Made by a program: the position numbers and the translations under genes
The notes under the pieces: generated by a model
What the model saw: only the letters and a program-made list of their open reading frames with translations
Databases searched by the model: none
What the model was told of the DNA's origin: nothing
Part shown: one piece after another, positions 24,405 through 34,434 of the stretch
Layout of the letters: each line of letters starts with the position of its first letter
Numbering within the stretch: position 1 is the first letter of the stretch
Source of the DNA: Actinospica acidithermotolerans
Lineage (GTDB): Bacteria > Actinomycetota > Actinomycetes > Streptomycetales > Catenulisporaceae
Length of the DNA: 54,750 nucleotides
Reading direction: 5' to 3'
Assembly: GCF_018139625.1 (NCBI RefSeq)
Contig: NZ_JAGSOH010000039.1
Span: 1-54,750, forward strand

Positions 24405-25112
24405 GTGACGCAGACAGCCGCCCCCGTACAGCCTCCGGTGCGCGTGCTCGTCGTGGAGGATGACGAGGGGATCGCCCATCCGCTGCGCCGCGGCCTGACC
24501 CGCTGCGGATACCTGGTCGAGACGGTCGCGACCGGCCGTGCCGCGCTCAGTGCGCGGCCCGCCGACGTCGTGCTGCTCGACCTCGGGCTGCCGGACATGG
24601 ACGGCCTCGAGGTGTGCCGCCGGCTGCGCGAGCACTCCGACGCCGCCGTGATCGTGGTCACCGCGCGGGACGGCGAGGTCGACCGGGTCGTGGCCCTCGA
24701 CGACGGCGCCGACGACTACCTCGTCAAGCCCTTCGGCCTCGAGGAGCTCAAGGCGCGGATCCGCGCCGTGCTGCGCCGGGTCCGGCCGACGGGGCCGCGC
24801 TACGTCGTCGGGGTGCTCTCCGTCGATCCCCGCGCCCGGCAGATCTGGGTGCGCGGCGGCGAGATATCGCTGACGCCGAAGGAGTTCGACATCCTCGAGT
24901 GCCTGATCGCCGAGCCCGGCCGGGCGATCTCCCGGCACTCGCTGATCACCCGCGTCTGGGACGAGAACTGGTACGGCCCGACGCGCGTGCTCGACGTGCA
25001 CATCGCCGCGCTGCGCCGCAAGCTCGCGATCGACGGCCTGATCGAGACCCTGTACGGCCACGGCTTCCGGCTGGTCCCGTCCGCCGCGGTCGCCGCAGCC
25101 TCCGGAGACTGA
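24405..25112 (+). CDS. OmpR/PhoB-family response regulator
   Basis: The protein is 235 aa. The receiver domain (~12-125) has the acidic pocket VVEDDEG, the phospho-acceptor Asp in VVLLDLGLPDMDG, and the Lys in YLVKPFG. The C-terminal winged helix (~140-228) has LTPKEFDILECLI and the wing GHGFRLV. The first convincing start is GTG 24405. A longer frame to 24285 adds an Arg-rich leader not seen in the family. It pairs with the histidine kinase that starts 4 bp downstream. Confidence 0.92.
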   Translation: MTQTAAPVQPPVRVLVVEDDEGIAHPLRRGLTRCGYLVETVATGRAALSARPADVVLLDLGLPDMDGLEVCRRLREHSDAAVIVVTARDGEVDRVVALDDGADDYLVKPFGLEELKARIRAVLRRVRPTGPRYVVGVLSVDPRARQIWVRGGEISLTPKEFDILECLIAEPGRAISRHSLITRVWDENWYGPTRVLDVHIAALRRKLAIDGLIETLYGHGFRLVPSAAVAAASGD

Positions 25113-25116
25113 GTAC

Positions 25117-26460
25117 GTGTCACGGCGGATCGCGCTGGTCACGGTCGGTTTGGTCGCCGCACTGCTGCTGCTCGCGGTGGTGCCGCTGGGCTTCTCGCTG
25201 ACCTCCAACGAGCGCGCCGACTTCCAGTACCAGGTGCTCTCCTCGGCCGACCAGCTCTCGGCGCGCGCGGAGGAGTACCTCGCGGACCACGACCCGCGCA
25301 CCGCCATGGACAGCGCGCTGTCCGAGGCCGCCGGGCGCGGCGACTGCGCGGCCGTGTACGGCAAGGCGCTCGAGCTCGTCGCCAAGACTCCGTGCGCCAC
25401 CGCGACCGACGCGTCGTGGGCCGCAATCGCCGCGAGGGTGCGCTCCGGCTCCGGCGAGATCAGCACCCGCGACGGCGACTGGCTGCTGGCCGCGGTGCCG
25501 GTCGGCGACGACGGCAACGCCTCGGGCGTGGCCGTGCTCGCGCGCACCGCCGACCCGATGACCGACCGGATCGTCGAGGTCTGGGCCTGGCTCGCGCTGA
25601 CCGGCATCATCGTGCTCGCGGCCGGCGTGCTGTTCGCGCTGTGGCTCGGCCGGTGGGTCGCGCGTCCGCTCACCGTTCTCGGCGCGAGCGCGGCCCGATT
25701 CGGCGGCGGCGCGTTGGAAACCCGGGCGCCCACGACGACCGCGGGGCCGAACGAGGTACGCGAGCTCTCGACGGCGTTCAACCGTATGGCTGAGCGCATC
25801 CAGTCGCTCGTCGGCAGCCACCGCGAGTGGGTCGCGGACGTGTCGCATCAGCTGCGCACGCCGCTGACCGCGCTGCGCCTGCGCGTGGACGTGCTCACCG
25901 AGGAATCGGAGGGCGAGACCGCCGAGGAACTGGCCGGCCTGCAACTCGAACTCGCGCGCCTCGGCAGCCTGGTGGACGGGCTGCTGACGGTCGCCCGGGC
26001 GGAGGCCTCGGTGCCGCGGCCGGAGACCGTGCGCGCGGACGAGATCGCCGTCGACCGCGTCGCGGCCTGGGAGCCGGTCGCCAGGGAGCGCGGCGTCCGG
26101 CTGGACGCCTCCTGCAAGCGCGCGGCCGAGGTGCTGCTCGGCCCCGGCGACCTCGAGCAGATGCTCGACAACCTGATCGCCAACGCCCTCGACTCAGTGC
26201 CCGAAGGCGGCGCGATCGAGGTCGGCGCGACCGTCACCGACGAGCGGGTCGAGGTGCGCGTGGCCGACGACGGACCCGGCATGCCGGCGCAGGCGAGGGA
26301 GAACGCCTTCCGCCGCTTCGGCCAGTCCAGCACCGGCGGCAACGGCCTCGGGCTCGCGATCGTGCACCGGCTCGCGGCGGCGAACGGCGCCGAGGTGGCG
26401 CTGGAGGAGACGCCCGGCGGGGGGCTGACGGCGGTGCTGCGCCTCCCCACGCCCCGTTGA
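25117..26460 (+). CDS. HAMP-domain sensor histidine kinase
   Basis: The protein is 447 aa. TM1 is at ~5-27, an extracytoplasmic sensor of ~120 residues with two cysteines follows, TM2 is at ~155-178, then HAMP, the phospho-acceptor His in ADVSHQLRTPLTALRL, and the HATPase with N-box NLIANALDSV, G1 DDGPGM and G2 GGNGLGLAI. GTG 25117 follows the response-regulator stop by 4 bp, so the two form one operon. The signal and regulon are unknown. The neighbouring divergent hydrolase is a possible target. Confidence 0.92.
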   Translation: MSRRIALVTVGLVAALLLLAVVPLGFSLTSNERADFQYQVLSSADQLSARAEEYLADHDPRTAMDSALSEAAGRGDCAAVYGKALELVAKTPCATATDASWAAIAARVRSGSGEISTRDGDWLLAAVPVGDDGNASGVAVLARTADPMTDRIVEVWAWLALTGIIVLAAGVLFALWLGRWVARPLTVLGASAARFGGGALETRAPTTTAGPNEVRELSTAFNRMAERIQSLVGSHREWVADVSHQLRTPLTALRLRVDVLTEESEGETAEELAGLQLELARLGSLVDGLLTVARAEASVPRPETVRADEIAVDRVAAWEPVARERGVRLDASCKRAAEVLLGPGDLEQMLDNLIANALDSVPEGGAIEVGATVTDERVEVRVADDGPGMPAQARENAFRRFGQSSTGGNGLGLAIVHRLAAANGAEVALEETPGGGLTAVLRLPTPR

Positions 26461-26716
26461 GCTGACGGCCCGTCGCGCGGCCGCCGACCGAAAGAGCCGC
26501 CGTCACGGCCGTCGCCACGGCTATCGCGCGGCCGCGCCGATGTCCGCCGACCGCCGTCACGTCCGCGCCGACCGACGACCGCCGTCACGGCCGTCGCCAT
26601 GGCCATCGCGCGGCCGCGCCGATTTCCGCCGACCGCTGTCACGTCCGCGGCGACCGCCGACCGCCGACCGCCGCCATGGCCATCGCAGCTCCGCGCCGAC
26701 GGACGACCGTCGTCAC
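26461..26716. repeat. Degenerate 82-bp tandem repeat (about 2.5 units)
   Basis: Unit 1 (26497-26578) and unit 2 (26579-26660) are both 82 bp and differ at about six positions. A partial, deleted third unit follows from 26661, and a fragment precedes unit 1 at 26461-26496. Units are built from CCGCCG-, GTCACG- and GCGCGGCCGC-like blocks. The block fills the whole gap between the kinase stop and the convergent antiporter gene. It has no gene-like codon pattern. Confidence 0.85.
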
Positions 26717-26723
26717 GCGGGGG

Positions 26724-27881
26724 TCAGCCCGGTGCCGGGGCAGTCGTCGCGGCCGTCTCCGTGGCCTGCGCGGCCGCGTGCCCCGCGAGCGCCGCGGCGG
26801 CGATGGTGATGAGCGCGCCGAGCATCAGCGCCGCGGCCTCGCCGGGTTGCAGCACGTGCACCTGCGTTCCCAGCGTCGCCGCCGCCACCGGCACCCCGAG
26901 CTGGCTCGCCGCGAGCACGCCGAGCGCGATCGGCTGGCCGCTGAACCGCATCAGCGCGTGCGCGGCCGCCGCCGCCAGTCCCAGCGCCACGCCCAGCAGG
27001 ATGAACCCGGGCCGGTGCCCGAGCTGGCGCAGATTCAGCTCGGCGCCGAGCCAGACGAAGAACAGCGGACTGAAGAAGCCGTCCGTGATCGCGAACAACT
27101 GCCGCGCCAGCCGACGCGGCTCGCCCACCGCCGCGACCGCGAGGCCGAGCGAGAAGCCGGCGAGCATGACGGACACGTGCGTCTGCACGGCCAGCGCCGC
27201 GAGCCCGAACAGCGCGGCGAGGCTGAAGCGAAGTTCGAGGGCGAACTTCCGCTGCTCGGAGAGCCGATGCATGCGGTGCCGCAGCCCCGAGCGCTCGACC
27301 TCCCGGAACAGGACGAACAGCACCGCCGCGCAGCCGATCACCGCGAGCGCGCCGAGCGTGGCCCGGCCCGCGTGCGCCGGATCGACGGCCAGGGGGACGG
27401 CCACGATGCACAGCGTGTCCGCGATCGCCACCTGCGGCACCAGTTCGAGCAGCGCCGGGCCCTCCAGCCCGAGCGAGTCGATCATCGGCAGCACCAGCGC
27501 CGCGGACGACGAGGCGATCAGCACCGCGTACATCGCCGTATGGCCGGTGTGGAACGCCCGGGCCAGCGCGAACGCCGGCAGCACCGCGATGGCGCCGACC
27601 GCGACCGCCCGCACCGCGCCCCTGCGCAGCCCCTTGACCAGCCGCGGATCGCGGATCGGCACGTGCGAGCCCGCCACGAACATCACCAGCGCGAAGCCGA
27701 TCTCCGCCAGGAACGCGAAGGTCTTGTCGTCCGGGTGCAGGAAGTCGGCCAGCGTCGGCCCGAGCAGCACGCCCGCGGCCAGTTCGCCGACGACCACCGG
27801 CACCCGCCAGCTCGGCGGGTACGCCAGCAGCGGACCCAGCAGCCCGATCAGCACGACGACGGCGAGCGTTCCGAAGCTCAT
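26724..27881 (-). CDS. Cation/proton antiporter (CPA2, NhaP/KefB-like)
   Basis: This 385-aa membrane protein has about 11-12 helices. It carries CPA2 features: the early [14 protein letters not shown] segment, the [16 protein letters not shown] helix and the [14 protein letters not shown] segment late in the protein. It has no C-terminal TrkA-N domain; it ends in an Ala/Thr-rich tail. It exchanges Na+ or K+ for protons. The ATG at 27881 follows GGGAG with 9-nt spacing. It is divergent from the phosphoketolase gene (120-bp spacer), which hints at acid or energy stress but does not prove it. Confidence 0.85.
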   Translation of the reverse strand: MSFGTLAVVVLIGLLGPLLAYPPSWRVPVVVGELAAGVLLGPTLADFLHPDDKTFAFLAEIGFALVMFVAGSHVPIRDPRLVKGLRRGAVRAVAVGAIAVLPAFALARAFHTGHTAMYAVLIASSSAALVLPMIDSLGLEGPALLELVPQVAIADTLCIVAVPLAVDPAHAGRATLGALAVIGCAAVLFVLFREVERSGLRHRMHRLSEQRKFALELRFSLAALFGLAALAVQTHVSVMLAGFSLGLAVAAVGEPRRLARQLFAITDGFFSPLFFVWLGAELNLRQLGHRPGFILLGVALGLAAAAAHALMRFSGQPIALGVLAASQLGVPVAAATLGTQVHVLQPGEAAALMLGALITIAAAALAGHAAAQATETAATTAPAPG

Positions 27882-28001
27882 GCGCTGATTCTCCCTCACA
27901 TGTCGCACGCGTCCGGCCCGGCCACCCGAAAGGCCGAGCGGCCCGCCCGACTAGGCCTATGGTCCCTGTCGCGCGCGGCCCTCCGGCCGGAGGATGGATC
28001 C

Positions 28002-30404
28002 ATGACGACGACGCAGACGACGACAGCACCGACTCCGCTCGACCGCCGCGAACTCGACCTCATCGACGCGTACTGGCGCGCGGCGAACTACGTGTCGGTG
28101 GGCCAGATCTACCTCCTCGACAACCCGCTGCTGCGCGAGCCGCTGCAGGCCGCGCACGTCAAGCCGCGGCTGCTCGGCCACTGGGGGACCACGCCGGGAC
28201 TGAATCTGATCTACGCGCACCTGAACCGGCAGATCAAGGCCCGCGACCTGGACGCGATCTACGTCGCCGGCCCCGGGCACGGCGGTCCGGCGCTGGTCGC
28301 CAACACGTACCTGGAAGGAACCTACAGCGAGTTCTATCCTGGCATCGGCCGGGACGAGGCGGGACTGCGCCGGCTCTTTCGCCAGTTCTCCTTCCCCGGC
28401 GGCATCCCCAGCCACGTCGCCCCCGAGACGCCCGGCTCGATCCACGAGGGCGGCGAGCTCGGCTACGCCCTCTCGCACGCCTACGGCGCCGCCTTCGACA
28501 ACCCCGGCCTCGTCGTCGCGTGCGTGATCGGAGACGGCGAGGCCGAGACCGGCCCGCTGGCCGCCTCCTGGCACTCCGACAAGTTCCTCGACCCGGCGCG
28601 CGACGGCGCCGTCCTGCCGATCCTGCAGCTGAACGGCTTCAAGATCGCCAATCCGACGGTGCTGGCCCGGATCCCGCGCGAGGAGCTCGACGCCCTGCTC
28701 ACCGGGTACGGCTACCGGCCGATCACCGTCGAGGTGCAGGACCCTGAGGACCACGATGCCGCGCACCAGGCGATGGCCGCCGCGCTCGACGACGCGTTCC
28801 AGGACATCGCCGCCATCCAGCGGCTCGCCCGGGAGAACACCGGAGTCGTCGAGCGGCCGCGCTGGCCGATGATCGTCTTCCGCTCGCCGAAGGGCTGGAC
28901 CGGCCCGAAGGAGGTGGACGGCAAGCGCACCGAGGGCAGTTGGCGCTCCCACCAGGTGCCGCTCTCCGGCCTGCACGACAACCCCGCGCACCTCGCCCAG
29001 CTGGAGCAGTGGCTCGCCTCGTACCGGCCGAACGAGCTGTTCGACGAGCAGGGCGCGCTGATCCCGGAACTGGCGGCGCTGGCCCCTTCGGGCGAGCGGC
29101 GGATGGGTGCCAACCCGCACGCCAACGGCGGCCTGCTGCTGCGCGACCTGGAGCTGCCGGACTTCCGCGACTACGCCGTGGACATCAAGGAGCACGGCGT
29201 GACCAGCGCCGAGGCGACCCGCGTGCTCGGCGGCTTCCTGCGCGACGTGATGCGCGCGAACGAGCAGCACGCGAACTTCCGCCTCGTCGGCCCGGACGAG
29301 ACCGCCTCCAACCGGCTCGGCGCCGTGCTCGAGGTCACCGGCCGCACCTGGCTCGCCGACGCCGAGCCCGACGACGACGCGGACCTCGCCCCCGACGGCC
29401 GGGTGATGGAGATCCTCTCCGAGCACACCTGCCAGGGCTGGCTGGAGGGCTACCTGCTCACCGGCCGGCACGGCTTCTTCTCCTGCTACGAGGCGTTCAT
29501 CCACATCGTCGACTCGATGTTCAACCAGCACGCCAAGTGGCTCAGGACGACCGAGCGCATCCCCTGGCGCCGCCCGATCGCCTCGCTCAACTACCTGCTC
29601 ACCTCGCACGTGTGGCGGCAGGACCACAACGGCTTCTCGCACCAGGACCCCGGCTTCATCGACCACGTCGTCAACAAGAAGGCCGACGTCATCCGGGTCT
29701 ACCTGCCGCCGGACGCCAACACCCTGCTGTCGGTCGCGGACCACTGCCTGCGCAGCAAGCACTACGTCAACGTCATCGTCGCGGGCAAGCAGCCGGCGCT
29801 CAGCTGGCTGTCCATGGAGGAGGCCGTCGCGCACTGCACGCGCGGCATCGGCATCTGGGAGTGGGCCTCGAACGACGAGGGCGCCGAGCCCGACCTCGTC
29901 ATGGCCTGCGCGGGCGACGTCCCGACGCTGGAGACCCTCGCCGCGACCGCGATCCTGCGGCAGGAGTTCCCCGAGCTGAAGATCCGCGTCGTCAACGTCG
30001 TCGACCTGATGCGCCTGCAGCCCGAATCCGAGCACCCGCACGGCCTGAACGACCGCGAGTTCGACGCGCTGTTCACCGCCGACCGCCCGGTCATCTTCGC
30101 CTACCACGGCTACCCGTGGCTGATCCACCGGCTGACCTACCGCCGCACCAACCACGACAACATCCACGTGCGCGGCTACAAGGAGGAGGGCACCACGACC
30201 ACGCCCTTCGACATGGTCATGATGAACGACCTGGACCGCTTCCACCTCGTCATCGACGCGATCGACCGCGTCCCGGAGCTGCACGAGCGCGGCGCGCACC
30301 TGCGCCAGCGGATGCTCGACGCCCGCCTGGCCGCCCGCTCCTACACGCGCGAGCACGGCGACGACATGCCGGAGATCCGCGACTGGGTCTGGCCGCTCGG
30401 CTAA
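28002..30404 (+). CDS. xfp: Phosphoketolase (xylulose-5-P/fructose-6-P)
   Basis: This 800-aa protein has the normal length for the family. It shows the phosphoketolase N-terminus ([39 protein letters not shown]), the thiamine-diphosphate motif [19 protein letters not shown], and the family signatures [15 protein letters not shown] and [24 protein letters not shown]. It cleaves xylulose-5-phosphate and/or fructose-6-phosphate to acetyl phosphate plus an aldose phosphate. ATG 28002 follows GGAGG (27989-27993). It is closed by a strong terminator. There is no acetate kinase gene beside it. Confidence 0.95.
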   Translation: MTTTQTTTAPTPLDRRELDLIDAYWRAANYVSVGQIYLLDNPLLREPLQAAHVKPRLLGHWGTTPGLNLIYAHLNRQIKARDLDAIYVAGPGHGGPALVANTYLEGTYSEFYPGIGRDEAGLRRLFRQFSFPGGIPSHVAPETPGSIHEGGELGYALSHAYGAAFDNPGLVVACVIGDGEAETGPLAASWHSDKFLDPARDGAVLPILQLNGFKIANPTVLARIPREELDALLTGYGYRPITVEVQDPEDHDAAHQAMAAALDDAFQDIAAIQRLARENTGVVERPRWPMIVFRSPKGWTGPKEVDGKRTEGSWRSHQVPLSGLHDNPAHLAQLEQWLASYRPNELFDEQGALIPELAALAPSGERRMGANPHANGGLLLRDLELPDFRDYAVDIKEHGVTSAEATRVLGGFLRDVMRANEQHANFRLVGPDETASNRLGAVLEVTGRTWLADAEPDDDADLAPDGRVMEILSEHTCQGWLEGYLLTGRHGFFSCYEAFIHIVDSMFNQHAKWLRTTERIPWRRPIASLNYLLTSHVWRQDHNGFSHQDPGFIDHVVNKKADVIRVYLPPDANTLLSVADHCLRSKHYVNVIVAGKQPALSWLSMEEAVAHCTRGIGIWEWASNDEGAEPDLVMACAGDVPTLETLAATAILRQEFPELKIRVVNVVDLMRLQPESEHPHGLNDREFDALFTADRPVIFAYHGYPWLIHRLTYRRTNHDNIHVRGYKEEGTTTTPFDMVMMNDLDRFHLVIDAIDRVPELHERGAHLRQRMLDARLAARSYTREHGDDMPEIRDWVWPLG

Positions 30405-30426
30405 TTGCACGGTCCCGTAACGCAGA

Positions 30427-30472
30427 CACGAGCCCCGCGACGCGCCTCGGCGTCGCAGGGCTCGTGCTTTTT
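30427..30472 (+). terminator. Rho-independent terminator after the phosphoketolase gene
   Basis: A 17-bp stem (30427-30443 with 30450-30466, one mismatch), a 6-nt loop and then CTTTTT. The U-tract is unusual for this genome and makes this the most convincing terminator in the window. Confidence 0.92.
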
Positions 30473-30523
30473 CTGCTGGAGCTTTTCCGGCCGCTGCTTA
30501 TCCGGCTACTGCTTTTCCCGCCA

Positions 30524-30545
30524 CGTCAGGCGTTTTTCCCTGACG
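30524..30545 (-). terminator. Hairpin after the canonical P450 gene
   Basis: CGTCAGG (30524-30530) pairs with CCTGACG (30539-30545) just beyond the minus-strand P450 stop. The loop contains a T-run on the plus strand. It is a short terminator candidate for the P450 transcript. Confidence 0.5.
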
Positions 30546-30548
30546 ACG

Positions 30549-31895
30549 TCAGCGTTCTCGGGCGACGACGCGGAGCTTGAGGCCCGCGGGAGTGTTCACC
30601 ACGTTCCGGTTGACGCGCAGCCGGTTGCCGGGCACCGCCACGAGACGCCACTTCGCGGTGATGGCCGCGAGGATGAGCGCGGTCTCGACCATCGCGAACT
30701 GGTCGCCGATGCATTTGCGCGCCCCCGTGCCGAACGGTATGTAGCCCTCGCGCGGCATGCCCGCCGCGCGATCGGGCCGCCAGCGGTCCGGATCGAAGCT
30801 GCGCGGGAACTCATGCGCGTGCGGGTCCCGATTGACGATGTAGGGGCTGTAGAGCACGTCGGTTCCGGCCGGTATGACGTGGCCCCCGAGCTCGGTCTCC
30901 GCGGTCGTGACCCTCGTGAACAGCCACGAGGGGCTGTGGAACCGCAGCACCTCGGCCAGCAGCCGGTTCGTCGCCTCGAGCCGCGCCACGTCGTCGTGGT
31001 TGGCCGGGCGTCCGCCCAGCACTCCGTCCACCTCGGCGTGCAGTTCCGCCTCGAGCTCGGGGCGTCTGCTGATCTCGTAGAGGGCCCAGGAGACCGTCTG
31101 CGCGGTCGTCTCGGTGCCCGCGATCATCATGAGCGCCAACTGGTCCACGATCTCGGAGTCCGAGAACCGGTCCCCGCTGCCGTCCTGCGCCTTCGCCAGC
31201 AGCGCGGAGAGCAGGTCGCCGTGTTCGAGTGCTCCCTCGCCCTCGGCGCGCCGCTCGGTGATCAGCCGCAGCATCGTCGCCCGAAGCCGTGCCACGGCCC
31301 TGCGATAGCGGCGGTAGCCAGGCACGAGGCGGGCGAGCGGCGCCGGCAGGGCCGTGTCGATCAGCACACCGCGGGTGAGCTCCACGGCGTCGGCCACGAT
31401 CTCCTCCAGCGTCTGCTCGGAGACCGAGCTGGAGAACATCGTCGAGGTCAGCACCCGGCCGGCGATCGTCATCAGGCCGGTGGCGACGTCCAGCTCCTGG
31501 CCGTCCTGCCAGGCCGCCACCGTCGCCGCGATCTGCTCGGTCATGATCTCGCCGTAGCCGGGCATCCGGCCGCGGGTGAACGAGGGCTGCATCAGCTTCC
31601 TGAGACGGCGGTGCCGTGCGTGCGGCACGAAGCCCACCGCGGTCGGCATCAGCTTCTCGGCCGCCTCGAACAGCGGCCCGCCCTTGTCGAAGACGTCGTC
31701 TTCGACCAGCACCCGGTGGGTCAGCTGCGGGTCGCAGACCACGATCATCTCCTTCGGCCCGAGCCGGAGCCGCAGCAGGCCGCCCTCGCCGGCCAGGGTG
31801 TCGAGGTAGCGCAGGGGATCGCGGGCGAGCCGGGGCAGGTGGCCCAGCAGCGGGACGGCCCCCGGGGCCACGGGGATCGAGGCGCACTCGGACAT
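30549..31895 (-). CDS. Cytochrome P450 (canonical; pentalenene-oxygenase-like)
   Basis: The protein is 448 aa with all P450 landmarks: I-helix AGTETT (259-264), K-helix EVLR (Glu315, Arg318), FDPDRW (~367-372), and heme loop FGTGARKCIG with Cys395. The sequence style (PGAVPLLGHLPRLARDPL start) is that of bacterial P450s that oxidise terpenes, such as pentalenene oxygenase. A terpene synthase gene lies 6 kb away. It needs ferredoxin and a reductase, neither seen here. It is divergent from the conservon across a 625-bp spacer. Confidence 0.9.
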   Translation of the reverse strand: MSECASIPVAPGAVPLLGHLPRLARDPLRYLDTLAGEGGLLRLRLGPKEMIVVCDPQLTHRVLVEDDVFDKGGPLFEAAEKLMPTAVGFVPHARHRRLRKLMQPSFTRGRMPGYGEIMTEQIAATVAAWQDGQELDVATGLMTIAGRVLTSTMFSSSVSEQTLEEIVADAVELTRGVLIDTALPAPLARLVPGYRRYRRAVARLRATMLRLITERRAEGEGALEHGDLLSALLAKAQDGSGDRFSDSEIVDQLALMMIAGTETTAQTVSWALYEISRRPELEAELHAEVDGVLGGRPANHDDVARLEATNRLLAEVLRFHSPSWLFTRVTTAETELGGHVIPAGTDVLYSPYIVNRDPHAHEFPRSFDPDRWRPDRAAGMPREGYIPFGTGARKCIGDQFAMVETALILAAITAKWRLVAVPGNRLRVNRNVVNTPAGLKLRVVARER

Positions 31896-32520
31896 GTCAG
31901 ACCTTTTCCTGGATCACGTGAGTACCTGTGGGTTCGTGGTGACAGGACCGCCATCGCGGCTCTACCCGCGGGTACGCACCCTTATTCACAGTGATCACAC
32001 GTATCACGTCCGATCCCACCGGCGCCGGACACTGCGCCGGAGCTACACCCGCCCCACGGATCCCGTCGCCGACCTGCTGAAACGCTTCAACGAACGGTAT
32101 GGATTGCGCAAAAAACCCGAGGCCGCAGTGGGAGATGTCACACGATGGATCCGCCGGTCCGCCGCGGGTTGCCGCCAGCGTGCGCCCGGCGCGCGCGGGG
32201 CGCGGACGCTTTTCCGCGTCGAGCGAGGTCTGATATAACGTCAGACCTGTCCGGAGAGACATCTGAACCGCTGTATCCGAACACTGAGCAAGGTGGCCGC
32301 GTGCCTGGAAAGATCACCTCGACCGAGGCCGCGATCGCCTCCCGTGATCTCCGGGCCGCCGGCAGCCGCCCCCGCCGCCACGAGCGGCGACCGGACCCGC
32401 GAAGTCCGATGCCTTGCGACGTCGGCGTCCTCAGCGCTCTCCGCGGGCCGCGCCCGTGACTCCCCTCCCCGTCCCCGTCGGTCACCGACACACGCCCACG
32501 ACCAGACCAAGGTTCTGCGA
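31896..32520. other. 625-bp intergenic region between P450 and conservon
   Basis: This is the longest gene-free stretch in the window. It must hold the promoters of the P450 gene (minus) and the conservon (plus). I find one strong inverted repeat at 32226-32248 (listed separately) and the loose dyad GTGATCACACGTATCAC near 31991. Open frames here are Arg/Pro/Ala-rich with no domain pattern; the best, from 32145 to 32459, is not convincing as a gene. Confidence 0.5.
32226..32248. promoter_or_regulatory. Inverted repeat AGGTCTGA-N7-TCAGACCT upstream of the conservon
   Basis: A perfect 8-bp dyad around TATAACG, which itself resembles a -10 element on the plus strand. A TetR- or similar repressor bound here would cover the promoter. 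It is ~270 bp before the cvnA start, leaving a long leader. Confidence 0.6.
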
Positions 32521-34017
32521 ATGATACGCAAGCGACCGTCACCTCGTGGCTCGCAAGGCGGCTCCTCCGTCGCCTACAGTGCCCTTATACCCGCGTGCCT
32601 GACCGCGCTCTGTACGGTGGCCGCGATCCTCCTCGTCACCCCGCACGCGCGCCGCGCCGTCGCCGTGTGCGGGCTCGTCGCCGTCATCGCGGTCGGGCTC
32701 GCCTGCGCCGAGATCGGCCGCCGCGGGCGCGCGATCGCCCAGCTGCGCCGCCGCCAGGCCGCCACCGAGCAGGAGCTCGTGCGCCGGCTCGAGATGCAGG
32801 AGGCCGAGACCGACCGCCTCGCCGTCGAGGTGCTGCCCGCCGCGATCAGCCGGCTGCACCACGGCGACTCCGTCGAGGAAGCCCTGTCCGGCGCCGGCCA
32901 GTCGGCCGCCCTCGGGGCCGCCTTCGTCAAGGCGCACGAGGACGTCGTGCGCACCGTCCTCGACGCGGTCAAGGCCGAGGAGGACCTGCGCGACTCCGCG
33001 CAGCGCGCGTTCGTCAACGTCGCCCGCCGCGTCCAGGCCATCGTGCACCAGCAGTTCCAGGACCTGCGCGAGATGGAGGAGCGGCACGGCGGCAGCCCCG
33101 ACGTGTTCGACGACCTGCTCCGCCTCGACCACGGCACCGCGCTGATCGGCCGCCTCGCCGACTCCCTCGCCGTCCTCGGCGGATCGCGCCCCGGCCGCCA
33201 GTGGCAGGCACCCGTGCCGCTGTTCAACGTGCTGCGCGGCGCGATGTCCCGGATCACCGACTACCAGCGCGTCGAACTGCACTCGGTGGTCGAGGTCGCC
33301 ATCGCGGGCCCGACCGTCGAGCCGCTCATCCACGCGCTCGCCGAACTGCTCGACAACGCCACCCGCTACTCGCCGCCGCAGACCCGCGTGCACATGACCG
33401 CCGTCGAGGTGCAGTCCGGCATCGCGGTCGAGATCGAGGACGGCGGCGTCGGCCTCGGCGACGAGGCCCGCGTCCGCGCCGAGCGGGTGCTCACCCAGGT
33501 CGTCACCGGCCTCGACCTCGCCGACCTCGGCGAGAACCCGCGCCTCGGCCTGTCCGTGGTCGGCCGGCTCGCGCAGACCCACCGCTTCCAGGTCTCGCTG
33601 CGCCCCTCCGCCTACGGCGGCGTGCGCGCCGTGCTGATCATCCCGCGCGATCTGGCGACCGTCGTGCCGCTGTCCGCGGCCACCCCCGGCGCCGCGGTCA
33701 CCGTGAACCCGAACCGCCCGGTGCCCGCCATCGCCCTGCAGCCGGAGGAGCCGCGGAACATCGAGATGAACGAGAACGGGCTGCCGCAGCGGCGGCGCGG
33801 CGTCACCCCGCCGGTCGGCGGCAGCAGGGCCCAGCAGAGCCTGACCGCGCCGCGCACGGCCCAGGCGGAGCAGCCCGAGCCCGCGGCGAACGGAACCGCG
33901 CCCGCCGCGCCGCCGCCCGGCCTATGGCTGGCCGCGTTCCAGAACGCGGTCTCCGGCGAGGGCCAGCGCGCCGAGCAAGCCAAGACTGACGATGCGTCGA
34001 GCAAGGAAGGCGAGTAG
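32521..34017 (+). CDS. cvnA: Conservon sensor-kinase-like protein CvnA
   Basis: The protein is 498 aa. Two N-terminal helices (~18-38, ~46-64) are followed by a coiled-coil-like charged region and a HATPase domain (~255-385) with N-box ALAELLDNATRYSPP and the G-box IEDGGVGLG. There is no conventional phospho-acceptor His box, as in other CvnA proteins. The last ~110 residues are Pro/Ala-rich and disordered. In Streptomyces the conservon products form a membrane-associated complex likened to eukaryotic G-protein-coupled signalling. The start is ATG 32521, with AAGG 7 nt upstream. It is the first gene of a five-gene operon. Confidence 0.9.
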   Translation: MIRKRPSPRGSQGGSSVAYSALIPACLTALCTVAAILLVTPHARRAVAVCGLVAVIAVGLACAEIGRRGRAIAQLRRRQAATEQELVRRLEMQEAETDRLAVEVLPAAISRLHHGDSVEEALSGAGQSAALGAAFVKAHEDVVRTVLDAVKAEEDLRDSAQRAFVNVARRVQAIVHQQFQDLREMEERHGGSPDVFDDLLRLDHGTALIGRLADSLAVLGGSRPGRQWQAPVPLFNVLRGAMSRITDYQRVELHSVVEVAIAGPTVEPLIHALAELLDNATRYSPPQTRVHMTAVEVQSGIAVEIEDGGVGLGDEARVRAERVLTQVVTGLDLADLGENPRLGLSVVGRLAQTHRFQVSLRPSAYGGVRAVLIIPRDLATVVPLSAATPGAAVTVNPNRPVPAIALQPEEPRNIEMNENGLPQRRRGVTPPVGGSRAQQSLTAPRTAQAEQPEPAANGTAPAAPPPGLWLAAFQNAVSGEGQRAEQAKTDDASSKEGE

Positions 34018-34020
34018 TCG

Positions 34021-34434
34021 ATGATGGACCACCTGCAGCCCAGCATGGACTGGATGCTCAAGGACCTTGCGGAGAGCGTGCCGGGCACCCGGCACGTCAT
34101 CGTCCTGACCTCGGACGGCCTGCGCATGGCCCAGCACAACACCGATGTGGACACCGCTGACCGACTCGCCGCGGCGTGCGCCGGCCTGCAGAGCCTGTCC
34201 GCCGCCGTCGCCGCCGAGTTCCCGCGCGGGGACAAGCAGATGCGCCTCGTGGTGATCGAGGTCGGCGGCGGATTCTTCTACCTGATGGCGGCCGGCGCGC
34301 GGGCGTACCTCGCGGTGCTCGCCGACGAGGGCGTGGACGCGGGCCTGATGGGACAGCAGATGCGCAACCTCGTCGCGCGCATCGGCGAGCATCTCACCAG
34401 CCCGCCCCGGATGGAGGAGAGGACGGCCGGGTGA
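34021..34434 (+). CDS. cvnB: Conservon roadblock/LC7 protein CvnB
   Basis: This 137-aa roadblock/LC7-domain protein contains DLAESVPGTRHVIVLTSDGLRMA at the start and the strand MRLVVIEVGGGFFYLMAAG later. In bacteria such proteins bind Ras-like GTPases and modulate their nucleotide state. It starts 3 bp after cvnA and overlaps cvnC by 4 bp. Confidence 0.93.
   Translation: MMDHLQPSMDWMLKDLAESVPGTRHVIVLTSDGLRMAQHNTDVDTADRLAAACAGLQSLSAAVAAEFPRGDKQMRLVVIEVGGGFFYLMAAGARAYLAVLADEGVDAGLMGQQMRNLVARIGEHLTSPPRMEERTAG

Noticed and set aside
27882-28001. DosR/DevR-type palindrome before the phosphoketolase gene
   Set aside because: TATGGTCCC is present but the other half (CGACTAGGCC) does not match the GGGAC-type half site, so the dyad is not supported.
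27957-30410. An 817-codon open frame on the minus strand opposite the phosphoketolase gene
   Set aside because: It is the antisense shadow of a highly GC-biased gene. Its composition is Val/Gly/Ala/Arg/Asp-rich with no domain, and the plus-strand phosphoketolase is unmistakable.
32145-32459. 104-codon plus-strand frame upstream of cvnA
   Set aside because: Arg/Pro-rich, no domain, no ribosome-binding site, and it crosses the strong inverted repeat at 32226-32248.
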